From positions 1 to 63,694 of the forward strand of contig JAFVCV010000010.1 of the NCBI GenBank assembly GCA_017478965.1: a stretch of DNA of 63,694 nt. Reading direction: 5' to 3'. The position numbers and the translations under genes are program-made. This DNA comes from Ruminococcus sp. (GTDB lineage Bacteria; Bacillota; Clostridia; Oscillospirales; Ruminococcaceae). The notes under the pieces are model-generated. The model was not told the DNA's origin. It did no database searches and saw nothing but the letters and a program-made list of their open reading frames with translations. Positions 26,483 to 35,056 of the stretch are shown here, piece after piece. The first letter of the stretch is position 1. Every line of letters starts with the position of its first letter.

Positions 26483-27244
26483 TCACTGTATACCGTTGCC
26501 GTCTGCGCTCTGCGCATAGTCGAGGACCTCTTTAGGCACAGATACCTCACCGATATTCGTCCTCAGCTCGGCAGTCACCAGCTTGTGATCGTCGGTGCTG
26601 ATGGATATAAGGTCCCCGCTGCCGCCGTCATAGGTGTAGACTATGGTGTGAAGAACGCCTCCCTCTTCAATAGAAAAGCTCTCTTCCACCGTGCCGTCCG
26701 CATATTCCTCGCTGCTGATAAAATCAAGCTGTGCCGGGTGCTGGAGCATCACACGCTTTACCAGCTCCCCGGCGCCTTCCTCAGACTCAAAAGAGCCCTC
26801 TCCGGCAAGGTCCACGGTGCCGTCCTCGTTCTTTGCATACCACGTCCCGCCGATAAGATATCTTCTGTCCCAGTAGATATCTACAGTCTCAAATACCGCA
26901 CTGTCTTCGCAGACCTGAGTTATATATCTGCCTATGTTTTCCATGCCCTCGTTGTTGTCCGTGCGGTATATGTCCATCGTCACCGCAAAGTCACGCTGCA
27001 TCAACAGGTCCACGAACTCCGCCGTCAGGCTGTCCTCATAGTTTGTTATCTCCTCAGGCTCTTGCGTCTCTTCCGGCGCCTCAGTCTCCTCCGGTCCCTC
27101 CTGCGAAGAGTCCCTGTCCTTGAAGTAGGCGCCGCCCACCTCATTGACAGTGCTTGTAACGGTCTCAGAGCTTTCTTCGGCCGTCCCGCAGCCTGTGAGC
27201 ATCAGCACAGCCAGCAGAGCTGCGGCTGTAAAAAGCTTTTTCAT
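26483..27244 (-). CDS. Secreted lipoprotein of unknown function
   Basis: 253-aa protein with a signal peptide and lipobox LTGC (Cys19), then an acidic Glu/Thr-rich linker (residues 45-68) and a ~185-residue extracytoplasmic domain with beta-strand character (RRYLIGGTWYAKNEDGTVDL, GVLHTIVYTYDGGSGDLISI). It resembles the many single-domain lipoproteins of Ruminococcus of no known function; I cannot assign a family. A hairpin (CCTGCGG/CCGCAGG, 26450-26478) lies just beyond the stop. The symporter gene is 28 nt upstream on the same strand, so both may be co-transcribed from the promoter at 28923-28951. Confidence 0.8.
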   Translation of the reverse strand: MKKLFTAAALLAVLMLTGCGTAEESSETVTSTVNEVGGAYFKDRDSSQEGPEETEAPEETQEPEEITNYEDSLTAEFVDLLMQRDFAVTMDIYRTDNNEGMENIGRYITQVCEDSAVFETVDIYWDRRYLIGGTWYAKNEDGTVDLAGEGSFESEEGAGELVKRVMLQHPAQLDFISSEEYADGTVEESFSIEEGGVLHTIVYTYDGGSGDLISISTDDHKLVTAELRTNIGEVSVPKEVLDYAQSADGNGIQ

Positions 27245-27272
27245 CCATGTCTCCTTATACGGTCCTGAAAGC

Positions 27273-28865
27273 TCAGCTCTTGTTTACAGAGCCTGCCACC
27301 TCATCGAACTCGTCGGTTATTTCCTTATCCGGCGCCTTAGTTGCCAGTGAAACGCATACCATCACTGCCTGTGCCACCACAAAGGCCGGCAGCAGCTCAT
27401 AGATAGCGAACGGTCCGCCCAGCTTGCTGATGATGAAATGCCATACGAACACCACCACGCCGCCGCTGACCATTCCGGCAATGGCGCCGTATTTGTTGGA
27501 CCTCTTCCAGAACAGTGCGCACAGCATCACCGGCCCGAAGGTCGCACCGAACCCGGCCCAGGCGAAGGAAACTACCTTGAAGATAGAGCTGTCAGGGTCC
27601 CAGGCGATGATAACTGCAAGAACAGCAATGACGACCAGTACCAGCCTTGCAAAGAGCATTTTCTTCCTGTCACTGAGTTTCAGCCCGAACACGCTTCCCA
27701 GGAGGTTCTCCGACATGGAGGACGAGGCCGCCAGCAGCTGCGAGTCTGCGGTGGACATCGTGCAGGCAAGTATGCCTGAGAATATCAGTCCGGCGAATAC
27801 CGCCATGATAACTCCTGACTGGCTCATCTTGTCCGCCATATGTATGACCGTTCTCTCGCTCTGGTCGCTGGTGGTGAAGAAGTCCAGCACACCCTCATGG
27901 GAGAGAGCGTTTCCGATAAAGCCTATGAACATAGCCACCACCATGGAGATAATGACCCAAACCGAGGCTATCCTTCTGGAGGTCTTTACCTTGTCCTTAT
28001 CCCTTATAGCCATAAATCTCAGAAGGATATGGGGCATACCGAAGTAGCCGAGACCCCAGGCTAAGGTGGAGATCACGGAAAGAAAGCCAAAGTCTGAAAG
28101 CTCTCCCGTGCCGGTGTTTATGGTCTGCGTCAGAGACATATACTGCGGGATACTGTTAGCGTTGTCGATAACGTGATCAATGCCCCCGGCAGCGCTTATA
28201 CCGTAGCATACCAGCACTATGAGCGACACCGTCATGACGATGGACTGTATAAGGTCCGTAAAGCTGGCTGCCAGGAAACCGCCTATGCTGGTGTAAAGGA
28301 TTATCACCACAGCGCTGATCATCATGGCCGCATGGTAGTCTACATCGAAAAGCGAGTTGAAAAGCTTCCCGCAGGCAGCAAAGCCGGAGCCTGTGTAGGG
28401 AATGAAGAATATCAGTATTATGACCGCAGAGATGCCCATGATGAGCTTTTCGTCCTTGTATCTGCGGGCGAAGAAATCCGGCACGGTGATAGCGCCTATC
28501 TTCTGCGAATAGACCCTCAGTCTCTTGGCTACGAACAGCCAGTTGAGGTAGGTCCCTATGAAAAGTCCGATTATGGTCCAGCTCACTTCAGCAGAGCCGC
28601 AGAGATAAGCCAGGCCCGGCAAACCCATTATCAGATAACTGCTCATGTCCGACGCCTCTGCGCTCATGGCAGTGACGATAGGGCCGAGCTTTCTTCCGCC
28701 TAAATAGAAATCGCCAACATCGTCAGTCTTTTTTGAACTCAGAATACCGACTGCCACCATCATCACCAGATAACCGATTATTGTCAGCAGTATGACAACA
28801 GTTCCCGTTCCCAAATAAACAACCCCTTTTAGCACATTCTGTGCGCTTTGTATTTCGTGCTGCAT
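27273..28865 (-). CDS. putP: Sodium/solute symporter, PutP type
   Basis: Sodium:solute symporter family protein with about 13 membrane helices, closest by eye to sodium/proline symporters: LTIIGYLVMMVAVGILSSKK, DFYLGGRKLGPIVTAMSAEASDMSSYLIMGLPG, GAITVPDFFARRY and the FIPYTGSGFAACGKLF segment. The frame is open from 28931, but a consensus promoter (-10 at 28923-28928) overlaps that start, so translation must begin downstream. The ATG at 28865 has only AAGG; a TTG at 28814 has AAAGGGG 8 nt upstream and would start just before helix 1, so it is a serious alternative. The C-terminus is an acidic cytoplasmic tail. Confidence 0.9.
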   Translation of the reverse strand: MQHEIQSAQNVLKGVVYLGTGTVVILLTIIGYLVMMVAVGILSSKKTDDVGDFYLGGRKLGPIVTAMSAEASDMSSYLIMGLPGLAYLCGSAEVSWTIIGLFIGTYLNWLFVAKRLRVYSQKIGAITVPDFFARRYKDEKLIMGISAVIILIFFIPYTGSGFAACGKLFNSLFDVDYHAAMMISAVVIILYTSIGGFLAASFTDLIQSIVMTVSLIVLVCYGISAAGGIDHVIDNANSIPQYMSLTQTINTGTGELSDFGFLSVISTLAWGLGYFGMPHILLRFMAIRDKDKVKTSRRIASVWVIISMVVAMFIGFIGNALSHEGVLDFFTTSDQSERTVIHMADKMSQSGVIMAVFAGLIFSGILACTMSTADSQLLAASSSMSENLLGSVFGLKLSDRKKMLFARLVLVVIAVLAVIIAWDPDSSIFKVVSFAWAGFGATFGPVMLCALFWKRSNKYGAIAGMVSGGVVVFVWHFIISKLGGPFAIYELLPAFVVAQAVMVCVSLATKAPDKEITDEFDEVAGSVNKS

Positions 28866-28922
28866 CAGACGGCCTTGAATTCTTTTCGCCCGCCGTTCAT
28901 TATAAAGAGCATACACACATTT

Positions 28923-28951
28923 ATTATACAACAGTTTTCGCCGTTCGTCAA
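28923..28951 (-). promoter_or_regulatory. Promoter of the symporter gene
   Basis: Minus strand TTGACG (28946-28951), 17-bp spacer, TATAAT (28923-28928). Confidence 0.8.
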
Positions 28952-29006
28952 TAGAAAATGTTCAATTTTTCCCGGTCTTTACTGCGTGCAGCCCTATAGC
29001 TGAGGT

Positions 29007-29042
29007 GAAAAAACTTCCCTGCGCCGACGGCGAAGGGAAGTT
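29007..29042 (-). terminator. Terminator of the SPFH/TPM operon
   Basis: AACTTCCCT (29012-29020) pairs with AGGGAAGTT (29034-29042) with additional CGCC/GGCG pairing inside; leftward it is followed by a T-run. Confidence 0.85.
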
Positions 29043-29052
29043 ACATTTTTTG

Positions 29053-29877
29053 TCAGAATTTTCCGCCCCCGCCGCCGTGGCTGATGCCTGAGGAGCCGGT
29101 ATGGGAACCGCCCCCGCCGCTGCCGCTGCTGCGTTCGATATAGGTCCTCGAAACGTCCCTGTAAAGGAACTGGTCCCTGTTTGCGGTTATCATAAAGCTG
29201 CCCTGCTTTATGTAGTCGTTGGCGTTGGCCTGCATCTTGACCGTTGTCAGCTGGCTCTTCTGCTTTGAGCAGTAGATGAGTCCCGACAGCAGTCCTACCA
29301 CCGCAGCTGCAACTACCCAGCCGATGCCGGGGTACCTGGACTTTTTGTCCATACTCTCAACGGTGTCTGCGAACTTGTTGAAGGCCCCGTTGAAGTCACT
29401 GCTTTTCAGATAGGGGAGAATGGCATTCTGAAGCTTGCTGAGCCTGCCCTTCTTGTTCATGAACCCTATCATTTTGCCGGTGGTGGATATGTGGTAATCA
29501 CGGTTGCCCGCCTCACCGTCCGTGACCATCAGGCAAATGCCGCCTTCGCTGTCCTTGACGTTGAAGCCGTTGTAATCGTAATAGTCGTCCGTGAATGCCT
29601 CTGCGCTGATGTAATCCTCCAGATCAGGTGTGGAGACTACTACCACATCGACCCCCAGTTTTTCACTGAGCGAGTCCAGCCTGTCAAGCAGGGCCTCCTC
29701 CTCAGAGTCCGTCAGGAAATCAGCAGCGTCAACAACTCTCGGTTTGAGCTGTTCGTCCGGCAGCACGTGTGCCGGTATAAGGCTCTCCGCCCCCGCAGCA
29801 ACGGCGCTCACAGCCATTACCGCAGCCGCCGAAAGGGCGGTCAGTATGCTCTTGAACGTGATCTTCATACTCCTCAC
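29053..29877 (-). CDS. TPM-domain membrane protein (YdjH/YgcG-like)
   Basis: 274-aa protein: signal peptide to about residue 30, a TPM (YgcG) phosphatase-like domain at about 45-180 (VVDAADFLTDSEEEALLDRL, GVDVVVVSTPDLEDY, GGICLMVTDGEAGNRDYHIS), one membrane helix (IGWVVAAAVVGLLSGLIYC), then a cytoplasmic stretch and a Gly/Ser/His-rich end (GGGGSHTGSSGISHGGGGG) typical of this family. The start overlaps the stop of the zinc-ribbon gene by 4 nt. Gene neighbours match the Bacillus ydjGHI set, in which a TPM protein accompanies an SPFH protein. Role is probably in membrane protein or membrane-stress quality control. Confidence 0.88.
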   Translation of the reverse strand: MRSMKITFKSILTALSAAAVMAVSAVAAGAESLIPAHVLPDEQLKPRVVDAADFLTDSEEEALLDRLDSLSEKLGVDVVVVSTPDLEDYISAEAFTDDYYDYNGFNVKDSEGGICLMVTDGEAGNRDYHISTTGKMIGFMNKKGRLSKLQNAILPYLKSSDFNGAFNKFADTVESMDKKSRYPGIGWVVAAAVVGLLSGLIYCSKQKSQLTTVKMQANANDYIKQGSFMITANRDQFLYRDVSRTYIERSSGSGGGGSHTGSSGISHGGGGGKF

Positions 29878-30953
29878 CCCCTGCCGAACAGCCAGCCTAA
29901 GCCGTAAACTATCACAGCCGCTATGGCGAACACCTTCAGGAAGGCATTGCGGTAAAGGGTCTTATCGCAGGGCAGGTTCCCCACGAACTTGCCGGTCTGC
30001 CCGTTCATGCCGAACAGGTAGTTCTGCCCGTTCCAGCTGGTGGTCAGCACCCAGACCGGATATAGGGCATACTTAGCCTTGGCGTTCTGGAGCCTGATGT
30101 TGGAACCCTCGCTGGTAACGCTGTCATAACCTGTCACCGTGCTCCTGAACTGCTCATCTATGCTTTTGCGGACCCTGGTGTTGGCCCTTTCCATAGTCTG
30201 GTCAGAGGTCACATCGTACTTGTCGGCCAGATAGCCTGCCAGATATGCGGTCTGGAAAGGCACCGCCTCTGCAAAGTTGAAAGGCTCTATGGACTCCATC
30301 AGATCGTCCGGCATCTTGCTGGAGCCGTCGATGGATACATTCTCAAATCTTATCCTGCCCTCACGGTAAACATGGAAATGCTCAGTCTCAGTGACTCTGT
30401 AGTTGCCCTCGGTGTGGCTGTGTCTCCTGGTGGCCCTGTATCTCGCACCGCCCTCAGCGTCCGAATCAAAGAGCCAGAAAGGCACGTAGACCCCCTTGAC
30501 CTCGTCGATATGGTTGTCGTCCTTGAAAACTCTCGGCAGGAACTTCTTGTTCAGAAGATGGTCCCGCAGACCTTTCTTTGCGGCCTCCTTGTCAAGCTTG
30601 AAGGGTATGACGTACTCCGGTCTCATGGCGCCGCTGAACTGTCCCGACATCACTACCGGGTTGTCGCAGTACGGACAGTGGGTAGCACCCGTAGTCTCGT
30701 CAGCGATTATCTCGCCGCCGCAGCTCTGACAGGTATAGACCCTCATGCCGTCAGTCTCTCCCGGCCGCCAGGTGTCCTGCTGGGTCTCCCAGTTCATATC
30801 ATCGTTGCCGTCGGTCTCAACGTCCTGATAGTACTGCTGCAAAGCGCTTATCTCGAACTCTGTCTCACAGTATGGACATTTGAGCTTCTGCGCATAGGCG
30901 TTGAACTCTATGGCACCCGCACAGCAGGGGCATTTATATTCCTGAAGTGCCAT
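29874..30953 (-). CDS. Zinc-ribbon membrane protein (YdjG-like)
   Basis: 359-aa protein with two N-terminal zinc ribbons, CPCC...CPYC (residues 9-28) and CQSC...CPYC (74-95), then a large domain containing YVIPFKLDKEAAKKGLRDHL and VYVPFWLFDSDAEG, and a single C-terminal membrane helix (VFAIAAVIVYGLGWLFG). This matches the YdjG-type family that automated annotation often mislabels as a PriA helicase; it has no helicase motif. The protein is probably tail-anchored with its ribbons in the cytoplasm. It lies between the SPFH and TPM genes and is coupled to the latter by an ATGA overlap. Confidence 0.85.
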   Translation of the reverse strand: MALQEYKCPCCAGAIEFNAYAQKLKCPYCETEFEISALQQYYQDVETDGNDDMNWETQQDTWRPGETDGMRVYTCQSCGGEIIADETTGATHCPYCDNPVVMSGQFSGAMRPEYVIPFKLDKEAAKKGLRDHLLNKKFLPRVFKDDNHIDEVKGVYVPFWLFDSDAEGGARYRATRRHSHTEGNYRVTETEHFHVYREGRIRFENVSIDGSSKMPDDLMESIEPFNFAEAVPFQTAYLAGYLADKYDVTSDQTMERANTRVRKSIDEQFRSTVTGYDSVTSEGSNIRLQNAKAKYALYPVWVLTTSWNGQNYLFGMNGQTGKFVGNLPCDKTLYRNAFLKVFAIAAVIVYGLGWLFGRG

Positions 30954-31144
30954 TTGTGGTATTCTCCTTTCAGGTATTATCAGCTATCGCATCCGGTCAT
31001 ACACAAGTGTTTCCCCTGCCTGCGGCAAGGGAAACACACGCAGTATCATCATCTGCTATAAGAGATAGCTTTGGTATACTTTTTCCATAATACGGCAATT
31101 GCAGAGGTACGGACCTCTGCAATCGCTTTAATAACAGGTTTATA

Positions 31145-32524
31145 TCACTGTGCGTCGTTATCGTCGAAGATGTCGCCGCACTCAGGGCAGAACTTCGGCG
31201 GGTGAGCAGGGTCCTCAGGCACCCAGCCGCACTTGTCGCACTTATAGACCTTTGCGCCGGCAGGCTTGGGCTTGCCGCAGTTCTGGCAGAACTTGCCCTG
31301 GTTCACAGTGCCGCAGTCACAGGTCCAGCCGTTTGCTGCCTGAGGCTCCGGCTTTGGTTTGCCGCAGTTCTGGCAGAACTTGCTGGTGTTGGAGGTGCCG
31401 CACTCGCAGGTCCAGGAATTAGCGGGAGCCTGAGGCTGTGCGGGCTGCTGAGGTGCAGCTGCCTGCTGCTGGGCCGCCATATTGAACAGGTTCTGTGCGT
31501 TCATCCCGCCGGCAGCCTGTGCCATATTAACGCCCATAAAGCCGGTCATAGCTCCGCCGGAGTTGGTGGCAGCGCCCTTCATAGCGTCCATCTGAGCTCC
31601 TACCATACCGCCGGCAGCCATACCGGGGTTGGAATACATAGCGGCTCTCTGACCCTCCATGGCCAGCTGCGAAGCCTGCATCTGCATACCTCTGAGCAGC
31701 TCCTGATACTCCTTGGGAACGCTGAGATTTTTTATGGCGATGTCAATGATCTCTATACCGTTGAGCCTTGTCCATTTCTCTTCCAGGACCTTGTTTATCT
31801 CGTCCTTGATCTCTCTGTTCTTGGTGGGCAGCTGGTTAGGCCTTACCTCCAGAGCGGATATAGCGCCCAGAGCGGGAGCAAGAGCGTCGATGAAGTCAGC
31901 CTTCAGAGTAGGCGCAAGGGTCTCCTTGCGGTACTCGTCCTTGACGTTTGCACAAACGTTGGTGTAGAACAGCAGAGGGTCAACTATCTGGAAGGTATAC
32001 ATACCGCTGCACATTACCTCGATATCAACGTCAAAGCCCACTCTGGAGTCAACTACCCTGAAAGGTACCCTGTCGGGTGTGCCGAACATATTGTTTCTTA
32101 TGTAAACGGTGTTGATGTAGTAAACTCTCTGGTCAACGCCGGCGTCTCCGCCGTAACCGATACGGCCGCCGATCTGCTGGAAGGTCTTTTTCAGTCTTGT
32201 GAAGAACTTGTCATTGGATCCTTCGCAGGCGAAGATGGTGGGAGAAAGCTCCGAGAAGAATGTGAACTTGCCCGGCTCAGCCACAACGTCAACTATCTTG
32301 CCGTTCTCAACTACCAGCGCACACTGACCGTCAGCCACAGCGATACCTGAACCGCTGGTGATAACATTGTCGTTGCCCTTGGTGTTGGACGACCTTGAAG
32401 AGGTCTGCTTTTTGCCCCTTACCATAAGAACGTCGTCACCCAGAGCATCGCAGTAGAAATACTCCTTCCATGAATCGGCAAGCACGCCCGATGCCGAGCT
32501 GAATATGCCCTTTAAAATACCCAT
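31145..32524 (-). CDS. SPFH-domain protein with three C-terminal zinc ribbons (YdjI-like)
   Basis: 459-aa cytoplasmic SPFH/virion-core-type protein. Residues 1-300 form the SPFH domain (DALGDDVLMVRG, VVAEPGKFTFFSEL, VDIEVMCSGMYTFQIVDPL, GIEIIDIAIKNLSVP), followed by an Ala/Gln/Met-rich helical stretch, a Gln/Ala/Pro linker and three zinc ribbons (CECG/CQNC, CDCG/CQNC, CDKC/CPEC). The order matches B. subtilis YdjI, part of a SigW-controlled ydjFGHI operon linked to envelope stress. A PspA homologue, present there, is not seen here. GGAGGAAA precedes the start. Downstream (30954-31144) two hairpins (31006-31036 and 31100-31119) may tune expression of the distal genes. Confidence 0.9.
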   Translation of the reverse strand: MGILKGIFSSASGVLADSWKEYFYCDALGDDVLMVRGKKQTSSRSSNTKGNDNVITSGSGIAVADGQCALVVENGKIVDVVAEPGKFTFFSELSPTIFACEGSNDKFFTRLKKTFQQIGGRIGYGGDAGVDQRVYYINTVYIRNNMFGTPDRVPFRVVDSRVGFDVDIEVMCSGMYTFQIVDPLLFYTNVCANVKDEYRKETLAPTLKADFIDALAPALGAISALEVRPNQLPTKNREIKDEINKVLEEKWTRLNGIEIIDIAIKNLSVPKEYQELLRGMQMQASQLAMEGQRAAMYSNPGMAAGGMVGAQMDAMKGAATNSGGAMTGFMGVNMAQAAGGMNAQNLFNMAAQQQAAAPQQPAQPQAPANSWTCECGTSNTSKFCQNCGKPKPEPQAANGWTCDCGTVNQGKFCQNCGKPKPAGAKVYKCDKCGWVPEDPAHPPKFCPECGDIFDDNDAQ

Positions 32525-32563
32525 GATGTTTTCCTCCTTTTAATTACTCAGATAAGATATGCC

Positions 32564-32884
32564 CTAGTTCCCGGGGCCGTTCTGTCCGCCCTGGTTTTTC
32601 TCATAGGGCTTATAGCCCTTGTTTGAATACGGGTTCTTGTTCGGCCTTGAAGGCGGCTCCGGCTGGCTCGCTGCATCGACGGCCCAGAATACCAGTGCCG
32701 TGGCGGCCACGATGACCAGAAGGTAAATGACGGTCAGCGTCCAGAAAGGCCATATAGGGAACCCTTCTACCTTGTAGTGCAGGATGAGCAGCACTATCGC
32801 AGCCACTATCCACCCGCCGTTCAGGAAAAGATTATAGATGACCGACCTGAAAAACGAGCTGCGTCTGCGGAAAAACCTTCTCAT
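32564..32884 (-). CDS. Small two-helix membrane protein
   Basis: 106-aa protein starting MRRFFRRRSSFFRS, with two membrane helices (WIVAAIVLLILHYKV and WTLTVIYLLVIVAATALVFW) and a Pro/Asn/Gln-rich C-terminal tail. The reading frame opens at 32947, but that point sits next to the promoter; the ATG at 32884 has GGGAGGA (32891-32897) and an Arg-rich cytoplasmic start, so it is preferred. First gene of the SPFH operon; it may anchor or regulate the complex. No family recognised. Confidence 0.8.
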   Translation of the reverse strand: MRRFFRRRSSFFRSVIYNLFLNGGWIVAAIVLLILHYKVEGFPIWPFWTLTVIYLLVIVAATALVFWAVDAASQPEPPSRPNKNPYSNKGYKPYEKNQGGQNGPGN

Positions 32885-32956
32885 AAGCTGTCCTCCCAAA
32901 CTGTGTCTTACAGACCCTGACGCCCTGAAGCAAACAGAACGCCGCATTACTTGTTC

Positions 32957-32985
32957 ATTATAGCATAGATTTTAAAAAATTGCAA
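32957..32985 (-). promoter_or_regulatory. Promoter of the SPFH/TPM operon
   Basis: Minus strand TTGCAA (32980-32985), 17-bp spacer, TATAAT (32957-32962). It looks like a housekeeping-sigma promoter rather than an ECF (AAC/CGT) one. Confidence 0.75.
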
Positions 32986-33047
32986 TAGATTAAGTGATTT
33001 TTATTAAATTTTTACCAAAAACACATCTTGATAATGTCTTAAATGTC

Positions 33048-33082
33048 AAAAAAAGGCACCCTTTGCATAGAGCAAAGAGTGC
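33048..33082 (-). terminator. Terminator of tRNA-Leu(UAA)
   Basis: GCACCCTTTGC (33056-33066) with GCAAAGAGTGC (33072-33082), followed leftward by seven T. Confidence 0.88.
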
Positions 33083-33098
33083 AGAAATGTTTACTGAA

Positions 33099-33183
33099 TG
33101 CCGCTGACCGGGGTCGAACCGGTACGGATTTTTGGTCCGAGGGATTTTAAGTCCCTTGTGTCTGCCTATTCCACCACAGCGGC
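33099..33183 (-). tRNA. tRNA-Leu (anticodon UAA)
   Basis: 85 nt including the discriminator A. Acceptor arms GCCGCTG/CAGCGGC; anticodon stem AGGGA/TCCCT around loop CTTAAAA, giving anticodon TAA; long variable arm TCGGACCAAAAATCCGTA as expected for class II tRNA-Leu; T-loop GGTTCGACC. CCA is not encoded. Confidence 0.95.
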
Positions 33184-33244
33184 GCAGGTAATGTTTTACC
33201 GCCATAATATTATATCATGATTCTGCCCGCCTGTCAAGAGAAAA

Positions 33245-33288
33245 AACAAAAAAACACCGCCTGCGGACAAATGTCCCTCCGCAGGCGG
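33245..33288 (-). terminator. Terminator of the GH5 gene
   Basis: CCGCCTGCGGA pairs with TCCGCAGGCGG (11-bp stem, 10-nt loop), then leftward TGTTTTTTTGTTTTTT. Confidence 0.9.
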
Positions 33289-33303
33289 CGCCTGAGCTGT
33301 CCG

Positions 33304-34539
33304 TTATTTCTTCCCCAGAGGAAAGATCTCATCTTCGTGGGCTTCCAGCATGGCCCTGATGGTCGGCTCGATGTCCTTCCACAGGCCGCAGCCGTCGTCA
33401 GAACCACTGGACTTCCAGGCGAAAACGCCCCTGAAGCCGTTCTGATAAGCCTCCTCATAGGCACCTGTCAGTCCTTCGTCACCGTACTTGGGGTCCGCTG
33501 CCGGCATCTCGCCTATTACCGAGGGCCTGTCATCGGTAAGTCCGAAACCGCCGGGGGTGTGCTCGTAGATGACTCCCCAGTTAGGTATCATCCAGGCATA
33601 CCAGTGAGTGGACCAGAAGTCTACATAGGCCTTGTCCTTGTCATACTTCTCCCAGTCGATGTCAAGGCCCTGCAAAGCCTCGTCAGAAATGACATTCTTT
33701 ACCTGAGAGTCGGAATTGTACTTTATCATTCCCATTCCCACCGTGACGAGCACGTCAGAATTTGCGTGGATAGCCGAGCAGGCCTTGGCATAGTACTTCT
33801 GAGGTCCGTCCCATTTCAGCTTACCGCAGCTGTCCTCCTCGATAATCCAGTCCGGTTCGTTGCAAAGGTCGATGCTCCAGAGATAGTCACAGGCGTCATA
33901 GCGCTTTACCAGAGGGATTATGTAGTTGTCGATGTACTGGTCCGTCTTCTCATCAGACTGTATCAGCTCCCTCCAGGCCTTGTAGTTCTGGTTGGTGTCC
34001 TTGTAATGGTCAAAGGACTGAACTGTCGCCATTATGTATATGTTGTAGCTCTCCGCCAGGAAGAACAGATCGTCCAGGTCCTCCCAGTGGGCAGTTGTTG
34101 CCCCTGTGAAGGTGCCGTCAGGGGATATCTCCATCCCCACATCGCCGTTGCAGCATATCCATATCCTTGATGCGTTCACACCCGCATCGTGGAGTTTCGC
34201 AAAATGGTCCTGCCAGAACTCAAAATTAAAGCCGCCGCCGAAATCGTTCCACTTGTCCCAGGGGGTGTTGACTCCGTTGAACCAGATCTCCTTTCCCCCT
34301 GCCATGAATTTGTCGCCCTCAACAGTCACCTTTGCAGTGCCGTCGCAGGCGGTGGTGAATTCTTTTAGACCTTCTCCGCCGCTTTCATTGCCGCCCTCAG
34401 CGGCCCCGCTCTCTGCGGACTGAGCCGGCTTGCTTTCAGAGGTGCTGCTGCTTGCGCCGCTGCTCTTGCCGCAGCCGCACATGGCCGCCGCCATCATTAT
34501 CGCCGCAGCCGCTGCGGCAGAGATCTTCGTTATCTTCAT
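33304..34539 (-). CDS. Glycoside hydrolase family 5-like lipoprotein
   Basis: 411-aa secreted beta-glycanase-type enzyme. A signal peptide with lipobox MCGC anchors it to the membrane; a Ser/Ala/Glu linker follows. The catalytic domain has IWFNGVNTPW near its start, the acid/base Glu in DLCNEPDW and the likely nucleophile Glu in SVIGEMPA, with GVFAWKSSGSDDG near the end, as in GH5 cellulases/mannanases of clan GH-A. The frame is open to 34599, but that position is the -10 box, so the ATG at 34539 (GGAAAGGG upstream) is the start. It supports a fibre-degrading lifestyle; cellulose, mannan or another beta-glucan cannot be distinguished by eye. Confidence 0.88.
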   Translation of the reverse strand: MKITKISAAAAAAIMMAAAMCGCGKSSGASSSTSESKPAQSAESGAAEGGNESGGEGLKEFTTACDGTAKVTVEGDKFMAGGKEIWFNGVNTPWDKWNDFGGGFNFEFWQDHFAKLHDAGVNASRIWICCNGDVGMEISPDGTFTGATTAHWEDLDDLFFLAESYNIYIMATVQSFDHYKDTNQNYKAWRELIQSDEKTDQYIDNYIIPLVKRYDACDYLWSIDLCNEPDWIIEEDSCGKLKWDGPQKYYAKACSAIHANSDVLVTVGMGMIKYNSDSQVKNVISDEALQGLDIDWEKYDKDKAYVDFWSTHWYAWMIPNWGVIYEHTPGGFGLTDDRPSVIGEMPAADPKYGDEGLTGAYEEAYQNGFRGVFAWKSSGSDDGCGLWKDIEPTIRAMLEAHEDEIFPLGKK

Positions 34540-34598
34540 ATTATTACCCTTTCCTTTTCCCTTGACTTTACCCGCCCGACAGGCGTACCTATGGGTCA

Positions 34599-34627
34599 AT
34601 TATATCACAGCCGCCCCCAAAAGTAAA
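34599..34627 (-). promoter_or_regulatory. Promoter of the GH5 gene
   Basis: Minus strand TTTACT (34622-34627), 17-bp spacer, TATAAT (34599-34604). Confidence 0.7.
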
Positions 34628-34785
34628 GTCCTGCGGGCTTTGTTAACAGAAAATTCCCAGAAAACGTTTTCCCGCCCAGGGTCCCCCGCAAGGCCGAAAA
34701 AACCCGGGAACCGGCTTCAGGCTGACATTGCCCGACACTTGCCGGTAAATGGCAAAAAATTGTCTCACGATGTCCCTCTGACCTG

Positions 34786-34814
34786 TTGACATGGGTGGAA
34801 GAATGTGCTATATT
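34786..34814 (+). promoter_or_regulatory. Promoter of the DUF2997-AAA-DUF1257 operon
   Basis: Consensus TTGACA (34786-34791), 17-bp spacer, TATATT (34809-34814). RNA should start near 34821, about 30 nt before the first ATG. One strong constitutive-looking promoter appears to serve all five genes. Confidence 0.85.
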
Positions 34815-34852
34815 TATATATAATGTGAAAAATTTTTTAAGGAGTGTTTTCT

Positions 34853-35056
34853 ATGGCTAAACTGAAGATCCGCATATATCCTGACGGTACGATAAAGGCC
34901 GAGACTATAGGGGTCAAGGGGAAGGAATGTACCAAGTATATCCCCATCATTGAGCAGCTGACCAATGCTGTCACCGATGATTCCGAGTTCACAAAGGATT
35001 TCTATAACAACGAGCAGGACCTGGTCAATGAGGACGTTCAGGAGGTCAAGCTTTAA
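34853..35056 (+). CDS. DUF2997 family small protein
   Basis: 67-aa protein whose first half, KLKIRIYPDGTIKAETIGVKGKEC, split as a beta hairpin with the conserved G-KGK-C signature, matches DUF2997. The second half extends the usual short family with an acidic helix (DDSEFTKDFYNNEQDLVNEDV). AAGGAG (34839-34844) places the start at the ATG at 34853. The stop shares one base with the next start. DUF2997 genes commonly sit beside DUF1257/Ycf35 and Ycf46-like ATPase genes, as here. Molecular role unknown; the conserved Cys could be a modification or metal-binding site. Confidence 0.8.
   Translation: MAKLKIRIYPDGTIKAETIGVKGKECTKYIPIIEQLTNAVTDDSEFTKDFYNNEQDLVNEDVQEVKL

Noticed and set aside
31202-32350. 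Frame antisense to the SPFH gene
   Set aside because: Same cause; the SPFH domain and zinc ribbons are evident on the minus strand.
33217-34170. Frame antisense to the GH5 gene
   Set aside because: Covers the catalytic motifs of GH5 in reverse and begins inside a terminator region.
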